From the NCBI RefSeq assembly GCF_900637665.1, contig NZ_LR134386.1, forward strand, positions 3,898,501 through 3,962,500: a stretch of 64,000 bases of DNA, in the 5' to 3' direction. This DNA is from Chryseobacterium nakagawai (GTDB lineage: Bacteria; Bacteroidota; Bacteroidia; Flavobacteriales; Weeksellaceae). The position numbers were made by a program, and so were the translations under genes. The notes below the pieces were generated by a model. The model had not been told where the DNA came from. It searched no databases and saw only the letters and a program-made list of their open reading frames with translations. Positions 7,992 to 16,209 of this stretch are shown piece after piece. Numbering within the stretch: position 1 is the first letter of the stretch; each line of letters opens with the position of its first letter.

Positions 7992-9992
7992 CTATCCCTC
8001 CTGCACCAAATGCTGTAAGTTCGGGTCGTTCTTGATACGCTCCATTTCATTTTCAACGATATGCAGAATGTGCGATTTTATCTGACGGTAATTGCTTTCA
8101 ATCTCCTGTTTCATTTTATCCTCGCCCTGCTCATCTACAAAAGATAAAATCTGCGGTATATTTTGATATGCTTTGGTTTCTGCGGAAACTCTTTCATTAT
8201 CTACCACGATTTCTGCGTGAAATATTTTTTGCTCGATACGTTCATCGAAGTTATCCGATACAGAACCGACAAACATCCCCTGTGTTAAGGTTGAAATTTT
8301 GGAAGCCGGAATAAGGCTGTCTAATTGCGTAGAAATAGAAGTTGATTTATCGTTACGGTTAATAGTCATACTTTGGCGTTTCTGCAATACTTTCCCGAAG
8401 CGTTCTGACAGGCTCTTTGCGGTTTCTCCAACAACCTGACCGGAGAAAACATTACCTACGGTATTCTGAATAACCTTGCTCTCTTTGTCGCCGTAATCAC
8501 GTGTTAATTGCGAAAAGTCCTGAAAGCCCAAGCATACAGCCACTTTATTACTTCTCGCCGTTGCGATAAGGTTATCCAGTCCCCTGAAGTAAATCGTAGG
8601 CAACTCATCTATGATAACGGAACTCTTTAGCTGTCCCTTTTTATTAATCAGTTTTACAATCCTCGAATTGTATAAACCCAAAGCTGCGGAGTAGATATTT
8701 TGGCGGTCGGGATTGTTGCCCACACACAAAATTTTCGGCTCTTTCGGGTTATTGATGTCCAGCGAAAAATCATCGCCTGTCATAACCCAATACAACTGCG
8801 GGCTAATCATTCTTGACAATGGAATTTTAGCCGATGCGATTTGTCCCTGTAATTGGTCTTGTGCTCCGCCTTGCCACGCATCCATAAAAGGCGATAAGTA
8901 ATTTTCCAAATCGGGATAGGAGGTTAAAATCGTGAATACGTCTGAATACTTTTTATTTAGTAATTCTATGGCGTGTGGGAATGTACAATATTTGCCGTTA
9001 TCATAGATTTTCAGATACCAAATAATGGCTGCCAATAGAATAATCGGGCTTTCCACGAAGAAATCCCCTTGCTTCTGTATCCACGACCTGTTGAGGTTCA
9101 ACATTATGGTATAAGCCGCTTCGTAGGCATCCGAAATATCCGTCATAAAATCGGGATTAAGTGGATTGCAACGGTGGCTCTTGCGTGGGTCGTCAAAGTT
9201 TATCACGTAAAATTTCGGCTGAACTTTGTATTTATCCCTGTTCTTCAGTAGATGATTGTAAGCAATCGTGGAAAGGTCGTCGAATTTGAAGTCGTATATA
9301 TACATACTGAAACCTTTCTCAATCTGTTGCTTGATATAGTTGTTTACGATAGCATAAGATTTACCGGAACCGGGTGTTCCCAGCACAATCGTTGCCCGAA
9401 AAGGATTGACTACGTTTATCCAACCGTCATTCCATTTGTTTTTGTAGTAAAACTTCGTGGGTAGATTGACAGAATATTCATTTTGCATCAACCTTGTTTC
9501 CTGCTGAAAACTTTCATTTTCGTTGTTGAAAACGTCGTCCATCAGGTTGGTACGGAGCAATCGGCTCATCCAAACACCTGCCATTAGCAAGGCGATATAT
9601 CCTAACGAAATGGTAAGGATATAGAGAAATGTACCGATTACCGGAGGTAGCTTTAATAAAGGCGTATTCAGAAAGAACAGCACAAAACCAACGCCCAACG
9701 CCACGTAGATTTTGGTCCACGTTATTTTTTCATTCTTTACGCCCTTTGTTCCCAAACAGCTCAAAGCCAACAAAACCAAAGCAAAGGCTTTGGTATATAG
9801 GGTATGCGAAAACAGCCCTGCCGTTCGCTGAAAATTCCCTAATATTTTGTTGATTATTTCCAATGTCCAGCCACGTTCCAAAAAGAAACCGTAGCAAAAC
9901 CAATAAAGGTGCATCAGTACCAATAGAATACTCACTGCCCGCATAAATGCCATTATCTTGGCAAGCCCTCTTAAATCGTCTTCTCCCTGCAT
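7992..9992 (-). CDS. mobC: MobC/TraG-type conjugative coupling protein (T4CP)
   Basis: The 666-residue protein has about four N-terminal membrane helices (residues 13-35, 65-80, 95-112, 118-142) followed by a VirD4/TraG-like ATPase domain. Walker A is LGTPGSGKS at about 204-212, and the Walker B region reads SSVIIDELPT. The family docks the relaxase-DNA complex to the type IV secretion channel at the inner membrane. It lies downstream of mobB and mobA on the same strand, the arrangement in CTnDOT-like elements of Bacteroidota. The 102 bases between mobB and mobC hold one copy of a 13-base motif shared with two other ICE regions. Confidence 0.92.
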   Translation of the reverse strand: MQGEDDLRGLAKIMAFMRAVSILLVLMHLYWFCYGFFLERGWTLEIINKILGNFQRTAGLFSHTLYTKAFALVLLALSCLGTKGVKNEKITWTKIYVALGVGFVLFFLNTPLLKLPPVIGTFLYILTISLGYIALLMAGVWMSRLLRTNLMDDVFNNENESFQQETRLMQNEYSVNLPTKFYYKNKWNDGWINVVNPFRATIVLGTPGSGKSYAIVNNYIKQQIEKGFSMYIYDFKFDDLSTIAYNHLLKNRDKYKVQPKFYVINFDDPRKSHRCNPLNPDFMTDISDAYEAAYTIMLNLNRSWIQKQGDFFVESPIILLAAIIWYLKIYDNGKYCTFPHAIELLNKKYSDVFTILTSYPDLENYLSPFMDAWQGGAQDQLQGQIASAKIPLSRMISPQLYWVMTGDDFSLDINNPKEPKILCVGNNPDRQNIYSAALGLYNSRIVKLINKKGQLKSSVIIDELPTIYFRGLDNLIATARSNKVAVCLGFQDFSQLTRDYGDKESKVIQNTVGNVFSGQVVGETAKSLSERFGKVLQKRQSMTINRNDKSTSISTQLDSLIPASKISTLTQGMFVGSVSDNFDERIEQKIFHAEIVVDNERVSAETKAYQNIPQILSFVDEQGEDKMKQEIESNYRQIKSHILHIVENEMERIKNDPNLQHLVQEG

Positions 9993-10075
9993 TTTGATAA
10001 ATTTTAAATGTTCGGGCGTGAATTTATGGGCTGTATAGCGTGGCTATATGAATGTGGCAGGCATTGGCAGTGCGT

Positions 10076-10088
10076 GGCAGTGTTTGGC
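10076..10088 (-). repeat. 13-base ICE motif GCCAAACACTGCC, copy 1
   Basis: On the minus strand this reads GCCAAACACTGCC and is followed by further GCCA-containing words. Identical 13-mers occur at 12151-12163 and 34752-34764, always in intergenic DNA of the element. It lies just after the mobB stop and upstream of mobC. Confidence 0.7.
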
Positions 10089-10094
10089 TAAATA

Positions 10095-11399
10095 CTACTG
10101 CTGACCTCTTTTTCGTTTCCGTTTCTTCTTCATACGATTGGCAAAGTCCTGTTCCTCGTAATCTTCTCCCTGTGCTTCGGGAATGAGCAAACCGCCAAAG
10201 GCTTCTATCAGACCGTCCTCGTGTTTCGGCTCTATGTTGAGGAAGTCGAAGAAATGGTGCGGTTTTTCCGCAGGCAGTTCCTCCGCATGTTTGGTCGTAG
10301 CGGATTTTTTTTGTGGCTCGGTCGGCTCTTTAATTTTCGGTTTGATGTCGTTGTTCCAATAATCATTAAAGGTATTGGCAGAAAGTTCCTTTGCTAACCG
10401 TGAACCGTTCCAAACGGTTTTAGAATTGTGGTCTATAAAGGTCATTCCATATATACGAGCTGTATCGTTCCTGCGTACCACCACGTTAATACCCTGTTCG
10501 CCTAACTGTTTTTTAAAAACCTGTTCGTTGTTCGTGGATTGCAGGGCAATGGTAACGGCAGACTTTAAGGTCTGTTTGGCGGGGGTGTCTTTCAGGGTTG
10601 TTTTGCATTTCGCAAAATGCAATTCCAAAGCCGCAAGCCCTGCGTTCTTTCCGAAAAGCGAAGCCTTGAACGGATGTCCGGCTCTTTCGCCTTTCTCGTT
10701 TAAAGGAGCATACACTAAACCCTGCTGTGTCTTGCCGTGTAACTCGCCCTCTATTTTTTCAGTGGTAATATTGAATAGGGAAAGCAAGGCGTTATACTCC
10801 CCCAAAGTCTGAAATTGGTAATAGTTCGACAGGTGTCTAATGACCGAAGCAATCTGACTTTTTACATCGCCTGCTCGATAGTCCACCGGACGGAAAACCT
10901 TATCGTTCTGATTACGCTCTTTGTCCGTGGCAGGTATCAGACCGTGTTGCCTTTCCAACTCACGGCATACATTCATAGACCGTACTTTTTCAAATTTATC
11001 GGAAATCTTTACGCCCTGTTCGTCCACGCAGACTGATACAATATGGATATGACTGCGGTCAATATCCGTGTGTTTGAAGACTACAAAAGGCTGTTCGCCG
11101 TAGCCCATCTCACGCATATACTGCTCCGCCATTTCCCTATATTGGTCATCGCTTACCTTATCATTCGGGTCGGGATTGAGCGAAATATGCAGGGTATGAT
11201 ATTGCGTATTGCGATTTGCGATGAGGTACGGCTCAAAAGATTGGGCTAATTGTGGCACAGAATATTGTCCGCTCGGTGTTTCAATAATCTTGTTCGTAAA
11301 CAGAATTTTCCCGTTTTCTTTCTCCACTTTCAGGTTATTGTACGCCAATGCACCGTACAGATTTTTGCTTCTTCCAATTTTTGCTATCATTTCTAACAC
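10095..11399 (-). CDS. mobB: MobB relaxase (mobilisation nuclease)
   Basis: The 434-residue protein carries a relaxase/mobilisation nuclease domain in the first 200 residues. The metal-binding histidine motif is visible as DRSHIHIVSV near residue 113, with an upstream QYHTLHISLNP histidine. The C terminus is basic and ends in a KKKRKRKRGQQ tail. The enzyme nicks oriT and stays bound to the transferred strand, through a tyrosine in this family. It overlaps the end of mobA by 7 bases, so translation is probably coupled. The oriT should be near, most likely in the non-coding DNA upstream of mobA. Confidence 0.9.
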   Translation of the reverse strand: MLEMIAKIGRSKNLYGALAYNNLKVEKENGKILFTNKIIETPSGQYSVPQLAQSFEPYLIANRNTQYHTLHISLNPDPNDKVSDDQYREMAEQYMREMGYGEQPFVVFKHTDIDRSHIHIVSVCVDEQGVKISDKFEKVRSMNVCRELERQHGLIPATDKERNQNDKVFRPVDYRAGDVKSQIASVIRHLSNYYQFQTLGEYNALLSLFNITTEKIEGELHGKTQQGLVYAPLNEKGERAGHPFKASLFGKNAGLAALELHFAKCKTTLKDTPAKQTLKSAVTIALQSTNNEQVFKKQLGEQGINVVVRRNDTARIYGMTFIDHNSKTVWNGSRLAKELSANTFNDYWNNDIKPKIKEPTEPQKKSATTKHAEELPAEKPHHFFDFLNIEPKHEDGLIEAFGGLLIPEAQGEDYEEQDFANRMKKKRKRKRGQQ

Positions 11400-11833
11400 T
11401 GTTTTTTCAGATGTTTAGCTTCAAATTCTTCGGTTAGCTGAATGATTTTCTGACACAACATTGCCATTTCAACCGTCTGTTTTTCCAATTTATAGAGGAA
11501 TGCAGCGGCTTTCTTTTCCGAAAAATGACGGTACAACAACTTCACAATCTGATTGTAATTGACACCTATTGACCGAAATTGGGTGTGAAACGAAGTTAGT
11601 CGCATATAAAAATCAACCGTTCCTTTATCAATTTTAACTGACTTCATTTCGTTTCCGAACACCTGCGAGATGATAAATTTTGCCTTATTGGGCATTCCCG
11701 ATGCTTCAAAAAGCGATAAAAGTTTAGCGTTTTCCTCGTCTGTCAATCGGAAAACGTGGCGGTGGGTGCTGGGGTTGAGCTTTGGCTTACGACCGCCTTT
11801 ATTCTGTTTTCTCTTACTGTTCTCATTCATCAC
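11393..11833 (-). CDS. mobA: MobA mobilisation accessory protein
   Basis: The 146-residue basic protein matches the small MobA/MobC-type relaxosome accessory proteins. It has a lysine-rich N terminus, a ribbon-helix-helix-like segment (HRHVFRLTDEENAKLLSLFE, about residues 25-44) and the family-typical GVNYNQIVKLLYRHF near residue 95. Such proteins bind oriT and help the relaxase open it. It is translated first in mobABC and faces the non-coding region at 11834-12529. The start could be the second methionine one codon later. Confidence 0.85.
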   Translation of the reverse strand: MMNENSKRKQNKGGRKPKLNPSTHRHVFRLTDEENAKLLSLFEASGMPNKAKFIISQVFGNEMKSVKIDKGTVDFYMRLTSFHTQFRSIGVNYNQIVKLLYRHFSEKKAAAFLYKLEKQTVEMAMLCQKIIQLTEEFEAKHLKKQC

Positions 11834-11894
11834 TAATCCATTTATAATTTACACGAAAAACCGACTTCGGAGGTTTTTTATGCCCCCTGCAAAG

Positions 11895-11951
11895 GGCAAG
11901 TTGTTTTGAGGCACTAAAAACGTTTTTGAGTGCCTCAAAACACAACTTGCC
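11895..11951. repeat. Long palindrome upstream of mobA (putative oriT hairpin)
   Basis: The arms 11895-11915 and 11929-11951 are reverse complements except for a 2-base insertion in the right arm. The 12 bases AAAAACGTTTTT at 11916-11927 are themselves a perfect palindrome. The whole segment is therefore one extended hairpin or cruciform of about 27 bp. It lies 60-120 bases from the mobA start, the usual zone for oriT inverted repeats. Confidence 0.75.
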
Positions 11952-12150
11952 GTGTTCCGGTGAACACAAAAATCCGCCCTGCGGGACGGATTGGATGTAA
12001 CAGGGAAAAACGGCTTGTTGCCGTTCTGCTTAGTGTCCATTTTGTCAAGATGCTTTTGCATAAATCCGTTAATAAAAATCATTTTACAAAGTAAAGCCCT
12101 GCCCGTAAGAGTATTGCAATGCAATACCCGGACAAACTCTGCCTTTGAGT

Positions 12151-12163
12151 GCCAAACACTGCC
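12151..12163 (+). repeat. 13-base ICE motif GCCAAACACTGCC, copy 2
   Basis: This is an exact copy of the motif at 34752-34764 and of the inverted copy at 10076-10088. It lies in the mobA-traA intergenic region. Confidence 0.7.
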
Positions 12164-12280
12164 ACACTTCCAAACTCGAAAAAATCAATCGCTTTATTTG
12201 CCTTATAGTTTTAAGGCAGGTAGTAAAAAATGTAGTTAGACAAAGAAGAAAATAAGGATTACATAAATGCTGTTGGCAAT

Positions 12281-12330
12281 AAAAGCATAAGGTTTTAAAA
12301 GCATAAAACCATAAAAGTGTAAAAGCATAA
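12281..12330 (+). repeat. Iteron-like direct repeats of AAAAGCATAA (three copies)
   Basis: Exact copies of the 10-mer start at 12281, 12297 and 12321, with further partial copies between and after them. They sit about 200 bases before traA. Such arrays can be binding sites for a Par-type or replication protein, and traA encodes a ParA-like ATPase. The surrounding tract is A-rich, so part of the similarity may be low complexity. Confidence 0.55.
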
Positions 12331-12529
12331 AAGCGGTAAAGCATTTTGTTTTCTGCACGGTTTACAACCAGCCAAAACATACACCTGACAAGGCTGTAAG
12401 GAAAGCAAAAAACGATACAGGAACATTCCCAAAAAGCAATACAGGAATATGGAAAAAAGGGAATATACCAATACACCAATATTCAAACCTGTAAAACAGG
12501 CAAAGTGCGTAACAATAAATTTTTAAATA

Positions 12530-13297
12530 ATGGAAACAAAGAAGAAAACCTTAAAAATCAGCTTCTCCACCCAAAAAGGAGGTGTGGGAAAATCTACGAT
12601 GACCACCTTATTGGCGAGTGTGCTTCACTACCGCTTAGGTTTTAATGTGCTTGTATTTGATTGTGACTTTCCACAACACAGTCTGACCAATATGCGTGAA
12701 CGGGATAAAAAGACCATAATGCAGAATGACTACCATAAAAAGTTGGCAATGAAGCAATTCCAAACTATCAACAAAAAGGCATACCCGATTATCAAAAGCA
12801 AAGCTGAAAATGCTTTGGAAATGGCATCGGAATACGTAAGCCAATCGGCAGTTGCACCTGATGTTATTTTCTTTGACCTGCCGGGAACTGCCAATACCAA
12901 AGGGGTATTGACAACCTTGAAAATGATGGATTTTATCTTTTCGCCCATTACCGCCGACCGCTTGGTAGTGGAAAGCACATTGGGCTTCACAAAAGCCTTT
13001 CTTGAACTTCCGAAAAACATTGAAGGCAACGATCAACAAAAACTGTGGTTGTTTTGGAACCAGGTGGACGGCAGGGAAAAGACAAGTTTATACGAGGCAT
13101 ATCAAAGTGTCATTAAAACACTCAACCTACCCATAATGGAAACCAGGATAATGGACAGCAAGCGTTTCCGAAAGGAAACGGATGATACAGAAAGTTATGT
13201 GTTCAGGTCAAGCCTGCTACCTGCCGAAACTCAGTTGATGAAAGCAACGAAAATGGATTTGTTCGTTGAGGAATTTTTAAAAATTACTCATCTATAA
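12530..13297 (+). CDS. traA: TraA, ParA/MinD-type ATPase of the conjugation operon
   Basis: The 255-residue protein begins with a deviant Walker A motif, FSTQKGGVGKST (about residues 12-23), and continues with the ParA features VLVFDCDFPQHS and VIFFDLPGT. ParA-like TraA proteins are the first gene of CTnDOT-type tra operons. Their exact role is not settled; partition or positioning of the transfer apparatus are possibilities. It is followed after 10 bases by two DUF3408-type genes. The iteron-like repeats upstream could be its target region. Confidence 0.88.
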   Translation: METKKKTLKISFSTQKGGVGKSTMTTLLASVLHYRLGFNVLVFDCDFPQHSLTNMRERDKKTIMQNDYHKKLAMKQFQTINKKAYPIIKSKAENALEMASEYVSQSAVAPDVIFFDLPGTANTKGVLTTLKMMDFIFSPITADRLVVESTLGFTKAFLELPKNIEGNDQQKLWLFWNQVDGREKTSLYEAYQSVIKTLNLPIMETRIMDSKRFRKETDDTESYVFRSSLLPAETQLMKATKMDLFVEEFLKITHL

Positions 13298-13307
13298 AAG
13301 CGAAACC

Positions 13308-13712
13308 ATGGGTACAGATAAAAATGATTTTAAAAAGCCTGATGTTGATGAGGATTATCTGATGAACATTATCAGTGGCGATGAGCCTGTTACTCCAAAC
13401 CAGAAAAACCAGCAACAGGAAGAACCAAAGGAAATCAAGCCTAAAGCCAAAGAAAAAGCCCGAAGCAGTTCGTCTAAAAAAGCGGATTACGAGGAAACGT
13501 TTCTGGTCAACCGGTTTCCGTCTGGTCGTAGTGGTAAGGTAGTTTACATACGTCCTGAATACCACGAGAGATTGCTCCGCATTGTGCAATTAACGAGGGA
13601 AGAAAAAACAACACTCTACTCGTACATCGATAATATTCTTGAACATCACTTCAGAGAATTTGGGGATGATATTACCGATTATTTCAATGAACGTTTTAAA
13701 CCCATTTTATAA
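13308..13712 (+). CDS. TraB-position DUF3408-type conjugal transfer protein
   Basis: The 134-residue protein has a charged, low-complexity N-terminal half (K, E, P, Q, S) and a C-terminal DUF3408-like domain from about residue 75: VVYIRPEYHERLLRIVQLTREEKTTL, then DNILEHHF. The C-terminal domain resembles that of the next gene, with the shared phrases PEYHERL, RIVQ and ILEHHF. The stop codon overlaps the next start (TAATG). The family is restricted to conjugative elements of Bacteroidota, and its function is unknown. Confidence 0.8.
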   Translation: MGTDKNDFKKPDVDEDYLMNIISGDEPVTPNQKNQQQEEPKEIKPKAKEKARSSSSKKADYEETFLVNRFPSGRSGKVVYIRPEYHERLLRIVQLTREEKTTLYSYIDNILEHHFREFGDDITDYFNERFKPIL

Positions 13713-14017
13713 TGAAGAAAAATAATAAAAAAAGGAATGTTGTTACAGACAATGGTATTCCCGAAGTAATGAGAGATCAAGCGCAAAACAGCTATGAACA
13801 GGCATTTCTGCAAATGGATATTGAGCAGAAAAGAGGCAGTAAAAGCATATACCTAAGTCCTGAATATCACGAACGACTAACACGAATAGTTCAAATCATT
13901 GGCAACGATAAGATACCCTTGTTTGCCTATCTCAATAAAATCCTCGAACATCATTTTAACGTGTATGAGGATGCCATTACAAAGGAGTTCAAAGAAAAAT
14001 ACAAAGGACTGTTTTAA
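13712..14017 (+). CDS. DUF3408-type conjugal transfer protein, paralogue of the preceding gene
   Basis: The 101-residue protein carries the same domain as its upstream neighbour: IYLSPEYHERLTRIVQIIGNDKIPLFAYLNKILEHHF. It lacks the long charged N terminus. Its start overlaps the previous stop, so the two are probably translated together and may form a mixed complex. The compact fold with two helices after a strand suggests a ribbon-helix-helix-like DNA-binding protein, but this is inference. Confidence 0.8.
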   Translation: MKKNNKKRNVVTDNGIPEVMRDQAQNSYEQAFLQMDIEQKRGSKSIYLSPEYHERLTRIVQIIGNDKIPLFAYLNKILEHHFNVYEDAITKEFKEKYKGLF

Positions 14018-14029
14018 AAATTAGAGGTT

Positions 14030-14665
14030 ATGGAAATAATTATTGTGATATGCCTGCTGATAGTCATCGCCCTGCTTTTACAGGACAAGATTGTCATTAA
14101 AAAAAGGTCGGAACAAAAACCAAAACAGGAAAAAATCAATCCGAACCTGCCCGATATTATGGGTCAGCCCAAGCCTGTAAGAAGCCATTCACGGCTAAAC
14201 ATTGCCAATGAAAGCCAAATAGAAGAACAAGAAATAAATCCCGATAATTTAGACATCGAATACGACGAGAATGAAATCGTCGGCATTCAGGTTCCGCAGG
14301 AAGAGCTGGACGAAGTTTTCAGCAATATGCCTGATTTGGACGAAGAGGAAGAAGAATGGAACAGGTATGGAATATCTGGTGGCGATGACAGTCTTGCTCA
14401 AGGGGTTACCTATGACGAACTAAGCTCCGTAGGGGCGTTGCTACAAAAAGAGAATTTGGAACAATCCCAAAAGGAAACAGCGGTAGCGATAGTTCAAAGA
14501 TTACAAGGTACTGAATTATTCAGCCTGCTGGAAAACTCCATCGAGGGTGCTTCCCGAAAAATTGCCGAGCTTTTGGATAGCACGCTTACGACTGAAACGG
14601 AAGCCGGTTCTTCCACTTTGCGGAATAATGATTTGAGTGATTTTGACATTGGGGAGTTTGTGTAG
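14030..14665 (+). CDS. traD: TraD-type conjugal transfer protein
   Basis: The 211-residue protein has one N-terminal membrane anchor (IIIVICLLIVIALLL, residues 3-17), a basic linker, a strongly acidic middle (ELDEVFSNMPDLDEEEEEW) and a helical C-terminal part. It matches the size and position of TraD in CTnDOT-like operons, between the DUF3408 genes and traE. Its function is not known. The DNA encoding its last residues contains a 27-base sequence (14599-14625) that recurs at 16082-16108 next to the IS, so the region downstream has been rearranged. Confidence 0.75.
   Translation: MEIIIVICLLIVIALLLQDKIVIKKRSEQKPKQEKINPNLPDIMGQPKPVRSHSRLNIANESQIEEQEINPDNLDIEYDENEIVGIQVPQEELDEVFSNMPDLDEEEEEWNRYGISGGDDSLAQGVTYDELSSVGALLQKENLEQSQKETAVAIVQRLQGTELFSLLENSIEGASRKIAELLDSTLTTETEAGSSTLRNNDLSDFDIGEFV
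14599..14625 (+). repeat. 27-base direct repeat, copy 1 (inside traD)
   Basis: Identical at 25 of 27 positions to 16082-16108, including 19 consecutive identical bases. The copies bracket the accessory gene at 14699-16027. Confidence 0.75.
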
Positions 14666-14698
14666 ACTTCCCTTTATCTTCTATAAAAACAGGGAAAT

Positions 14699-16027
14699 AT
14701 GGAAAATAAAACTTATCCCGATCTGTACGATTTGAGTGTAAACAAAGGTATATTACCAACTATAAATATTGCAAGTCATACTTTTTACGTGGATTTACAG
14801 ATGAATAAACTACGCCCTAAAGACGATTTTCTTTCCAAAGGCATTGACTTCACGGAGATTAAAGATTACTACGACAGAGATAGACGGGCTTATGTAATTC
14901 CGTACAATCCAAAAACACGCGAATTTCAGCAAGACGATGTTTCTAAAATGACCGAACTGCCTACGGATATTATCATAGTGCAGTTTCCAAATCAGTATGA
15001 AATGGATATAGTGGGATGGAATAGAAAGCATGGCAATAGCATTACTGAACAGGATGTGAAGCAAATGCACTTTGAAGCCCGTACCCTGCCTTGGGTAGAC
15101 ACCAATGTGATTGAACATATAAAACGTAATGTTGCCGAACAGCTACAACCAAAAGAAGGCTATGTCGTCAACGGGCCAAAGGACAGCTTATATCGGATAC
15201 CTACCGATAAGCAAAGAGTGCTCCCAACATGCAAAATATTCGGAACAGAATTTATCGTGGATGTCAATCAGTTGGAACTACGTGAAAAAGCCAATCCTAA
15301 AAATATAATTTCCATATCTGATATGGAAGAAAAAGCAGTCCAAGGTTATAGATTTTGGTACAGCCCGAATAGTAATAGCTTGACGACATTCTCCGAACAG
15401 GGAGCAAAATTGGCAGAGATACCCGACTTTGTAAAACTCGACCCAATAGGGATGGCAAAAAAGCATAATATTTCCGAAGATATAATAGAGGGAATGGATG
15501 ATTTCAAGTTGATGGTTGATCAGGATGCATTCGATAAAATTGCTTACGAAGGTATTATACCAACAATAGATATCGCAGGACACACTTTTTATATTGATTT
15601 GTTTAATGACAAATTGAACCCTAACGATGATATCTGGTCACGGGGCATTATCTTTTCTGAACTCAAGCATTATTATTCGCACAAAGACGACACCTATACC
15701 ATTCCTTACAATCAAAAGACGCATACTTTTCAGGAAGTGAGCCTCAATGTCAAGGAGATCCCCAAAGACCTTATCGTTGTACAAATTCCCGGCAAACGCA
15801 CCCTTGATCCAATTGGACAGAACAAAGCGGGTGACTTGAATAGTTCAGACTATCTAAAAAAGCATGGAGTGCAACTGCATTTTAAAGCCAAAGTAATACC
15901 GTGGCATAAGACCCGTTTCGCGGAAACTGTGAAGCGCAACAATGGACAAGAGGTGGAACGAAAACAATTGATTAGTCCAAAGCTAGAGGAAAATACAATC
16001 AGTAAAAGAAACGGTCGCAGAATGTAA
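14699..16027 (+). CDS. Unknown protein with three copies of one domain (ICE accessory)
   Basis: I do not recognise the family of this 442-residue protein. It consists of three homologous units. Unit 1 (about 17-144) and unit 3 (about 285-414) share GI(L/I)PTI(N/D)IA(S/G)HTFY(V/I)DL, KLxPxDD, IPYNxKTxxFQ and PWxxT...(I/V)KRN. Unit 2 (about 173-262) is shorter and diverged but keeps the LPTCKIFGTEFIVDV opening. No signal peptide, membrane helix or obvious catalytic motif is visible. It follows traD by 33 bases, a place where traE normally stands, so it is an insertion in the tra operon. It might be a DNA- or RNA-binding or decoy protein, but nothing in the sequence proves it. Confidence 0.75.
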   Translation: MENKTYPDLYDLSVNKGILPTINIASHTFYVDLQMNKLRPKDDFLSKGIDFTEIKDYYDRDRRAYVIPYNPKTREFQQDDVSKMTELPTDIIIVQFPNQYEMDIVGWNRKHGNSITEQDVKQMHFEARTLPWVDTNVIEHIKRNVAEQLQPKEGYVVNGPKDSLYRIPTDKQRVLPTCKIFGTEFIVDVNQLELREKANPKNIISISDMEEKAVQGYRFWYSPNSNSLTTFSEQGAKLAEIPDFVKLDPIGMAKKHNISEDIIEGMDDFKLMVDQDAFDKIAYEGIIPTIDIAGHTFYIDLFNDKLNPNDDIWSRGIIFSELKHYYSHKDDTYTIPYNQKTHTFQEVSLNVKEIPKDLIVVQIPGKRTLDPIGQNKAGDLNSSDYLKKHGVQLHFKAKVIPWHKTRFAETVKRNNGQEVERKQLISPKLEENTISKRNGRRM

Positions 16028-16081
16028 ATCCGCTATATAAAAGAACAACTAAACTATTCCACAATATATTTTCACTACGAA

Positions 16082-16108
16082 GGAAGACAGTTCTTCCACT
16101 TTGCGGAA
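16082..16108 (+). repeat. 27-base direct repeat, copy 2 (abuts the IS)
   Basis: Copy of the traD 3'-end sequence at 14599-14625. It ends within two bases of the left terminus of the complete IS. Confidence 0.75.
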
Positions 16109-16209
16109 ATGTATGTCTTCAAAAGAAAGTGTACTTTTTCTTAGAGAGTGTTTTCTGTTTCAAATATAGAATTTAAAGTTTAGTTTTTTGCTTTTAAAAA
16201 GAAAAAAAA

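Larger units (their letters stand above)
11834..12529. other. Non-coding region between divergent mobA and traA (oriT candidate)
   Basis: This 696-base stretch separates the leftward mob genes from the rightward tra genes. It holds a long near-perfect palindrome (11895-11951), one copy of the 13-base ICE motif (12151-12163), and three direct repeats of AAAAGCATAA (12281-12330) within an A-rich tract. The open frames here are low-complexity and lack family resemblance. The position between relaxosome genes and the transfer operon, plus the palindrome, make it the best oriT candidate in the window. No nick site can be named from sequence alone. Confidence 0.55.

Noticed and set aside
12084..12486. 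Open frames in the mobA-traA non-coding region on the minus strand
   Set aside because: They are rich in F, L, C and Y with no family likeness, lie in the A/T-rich repeat tract and look like chance frames.
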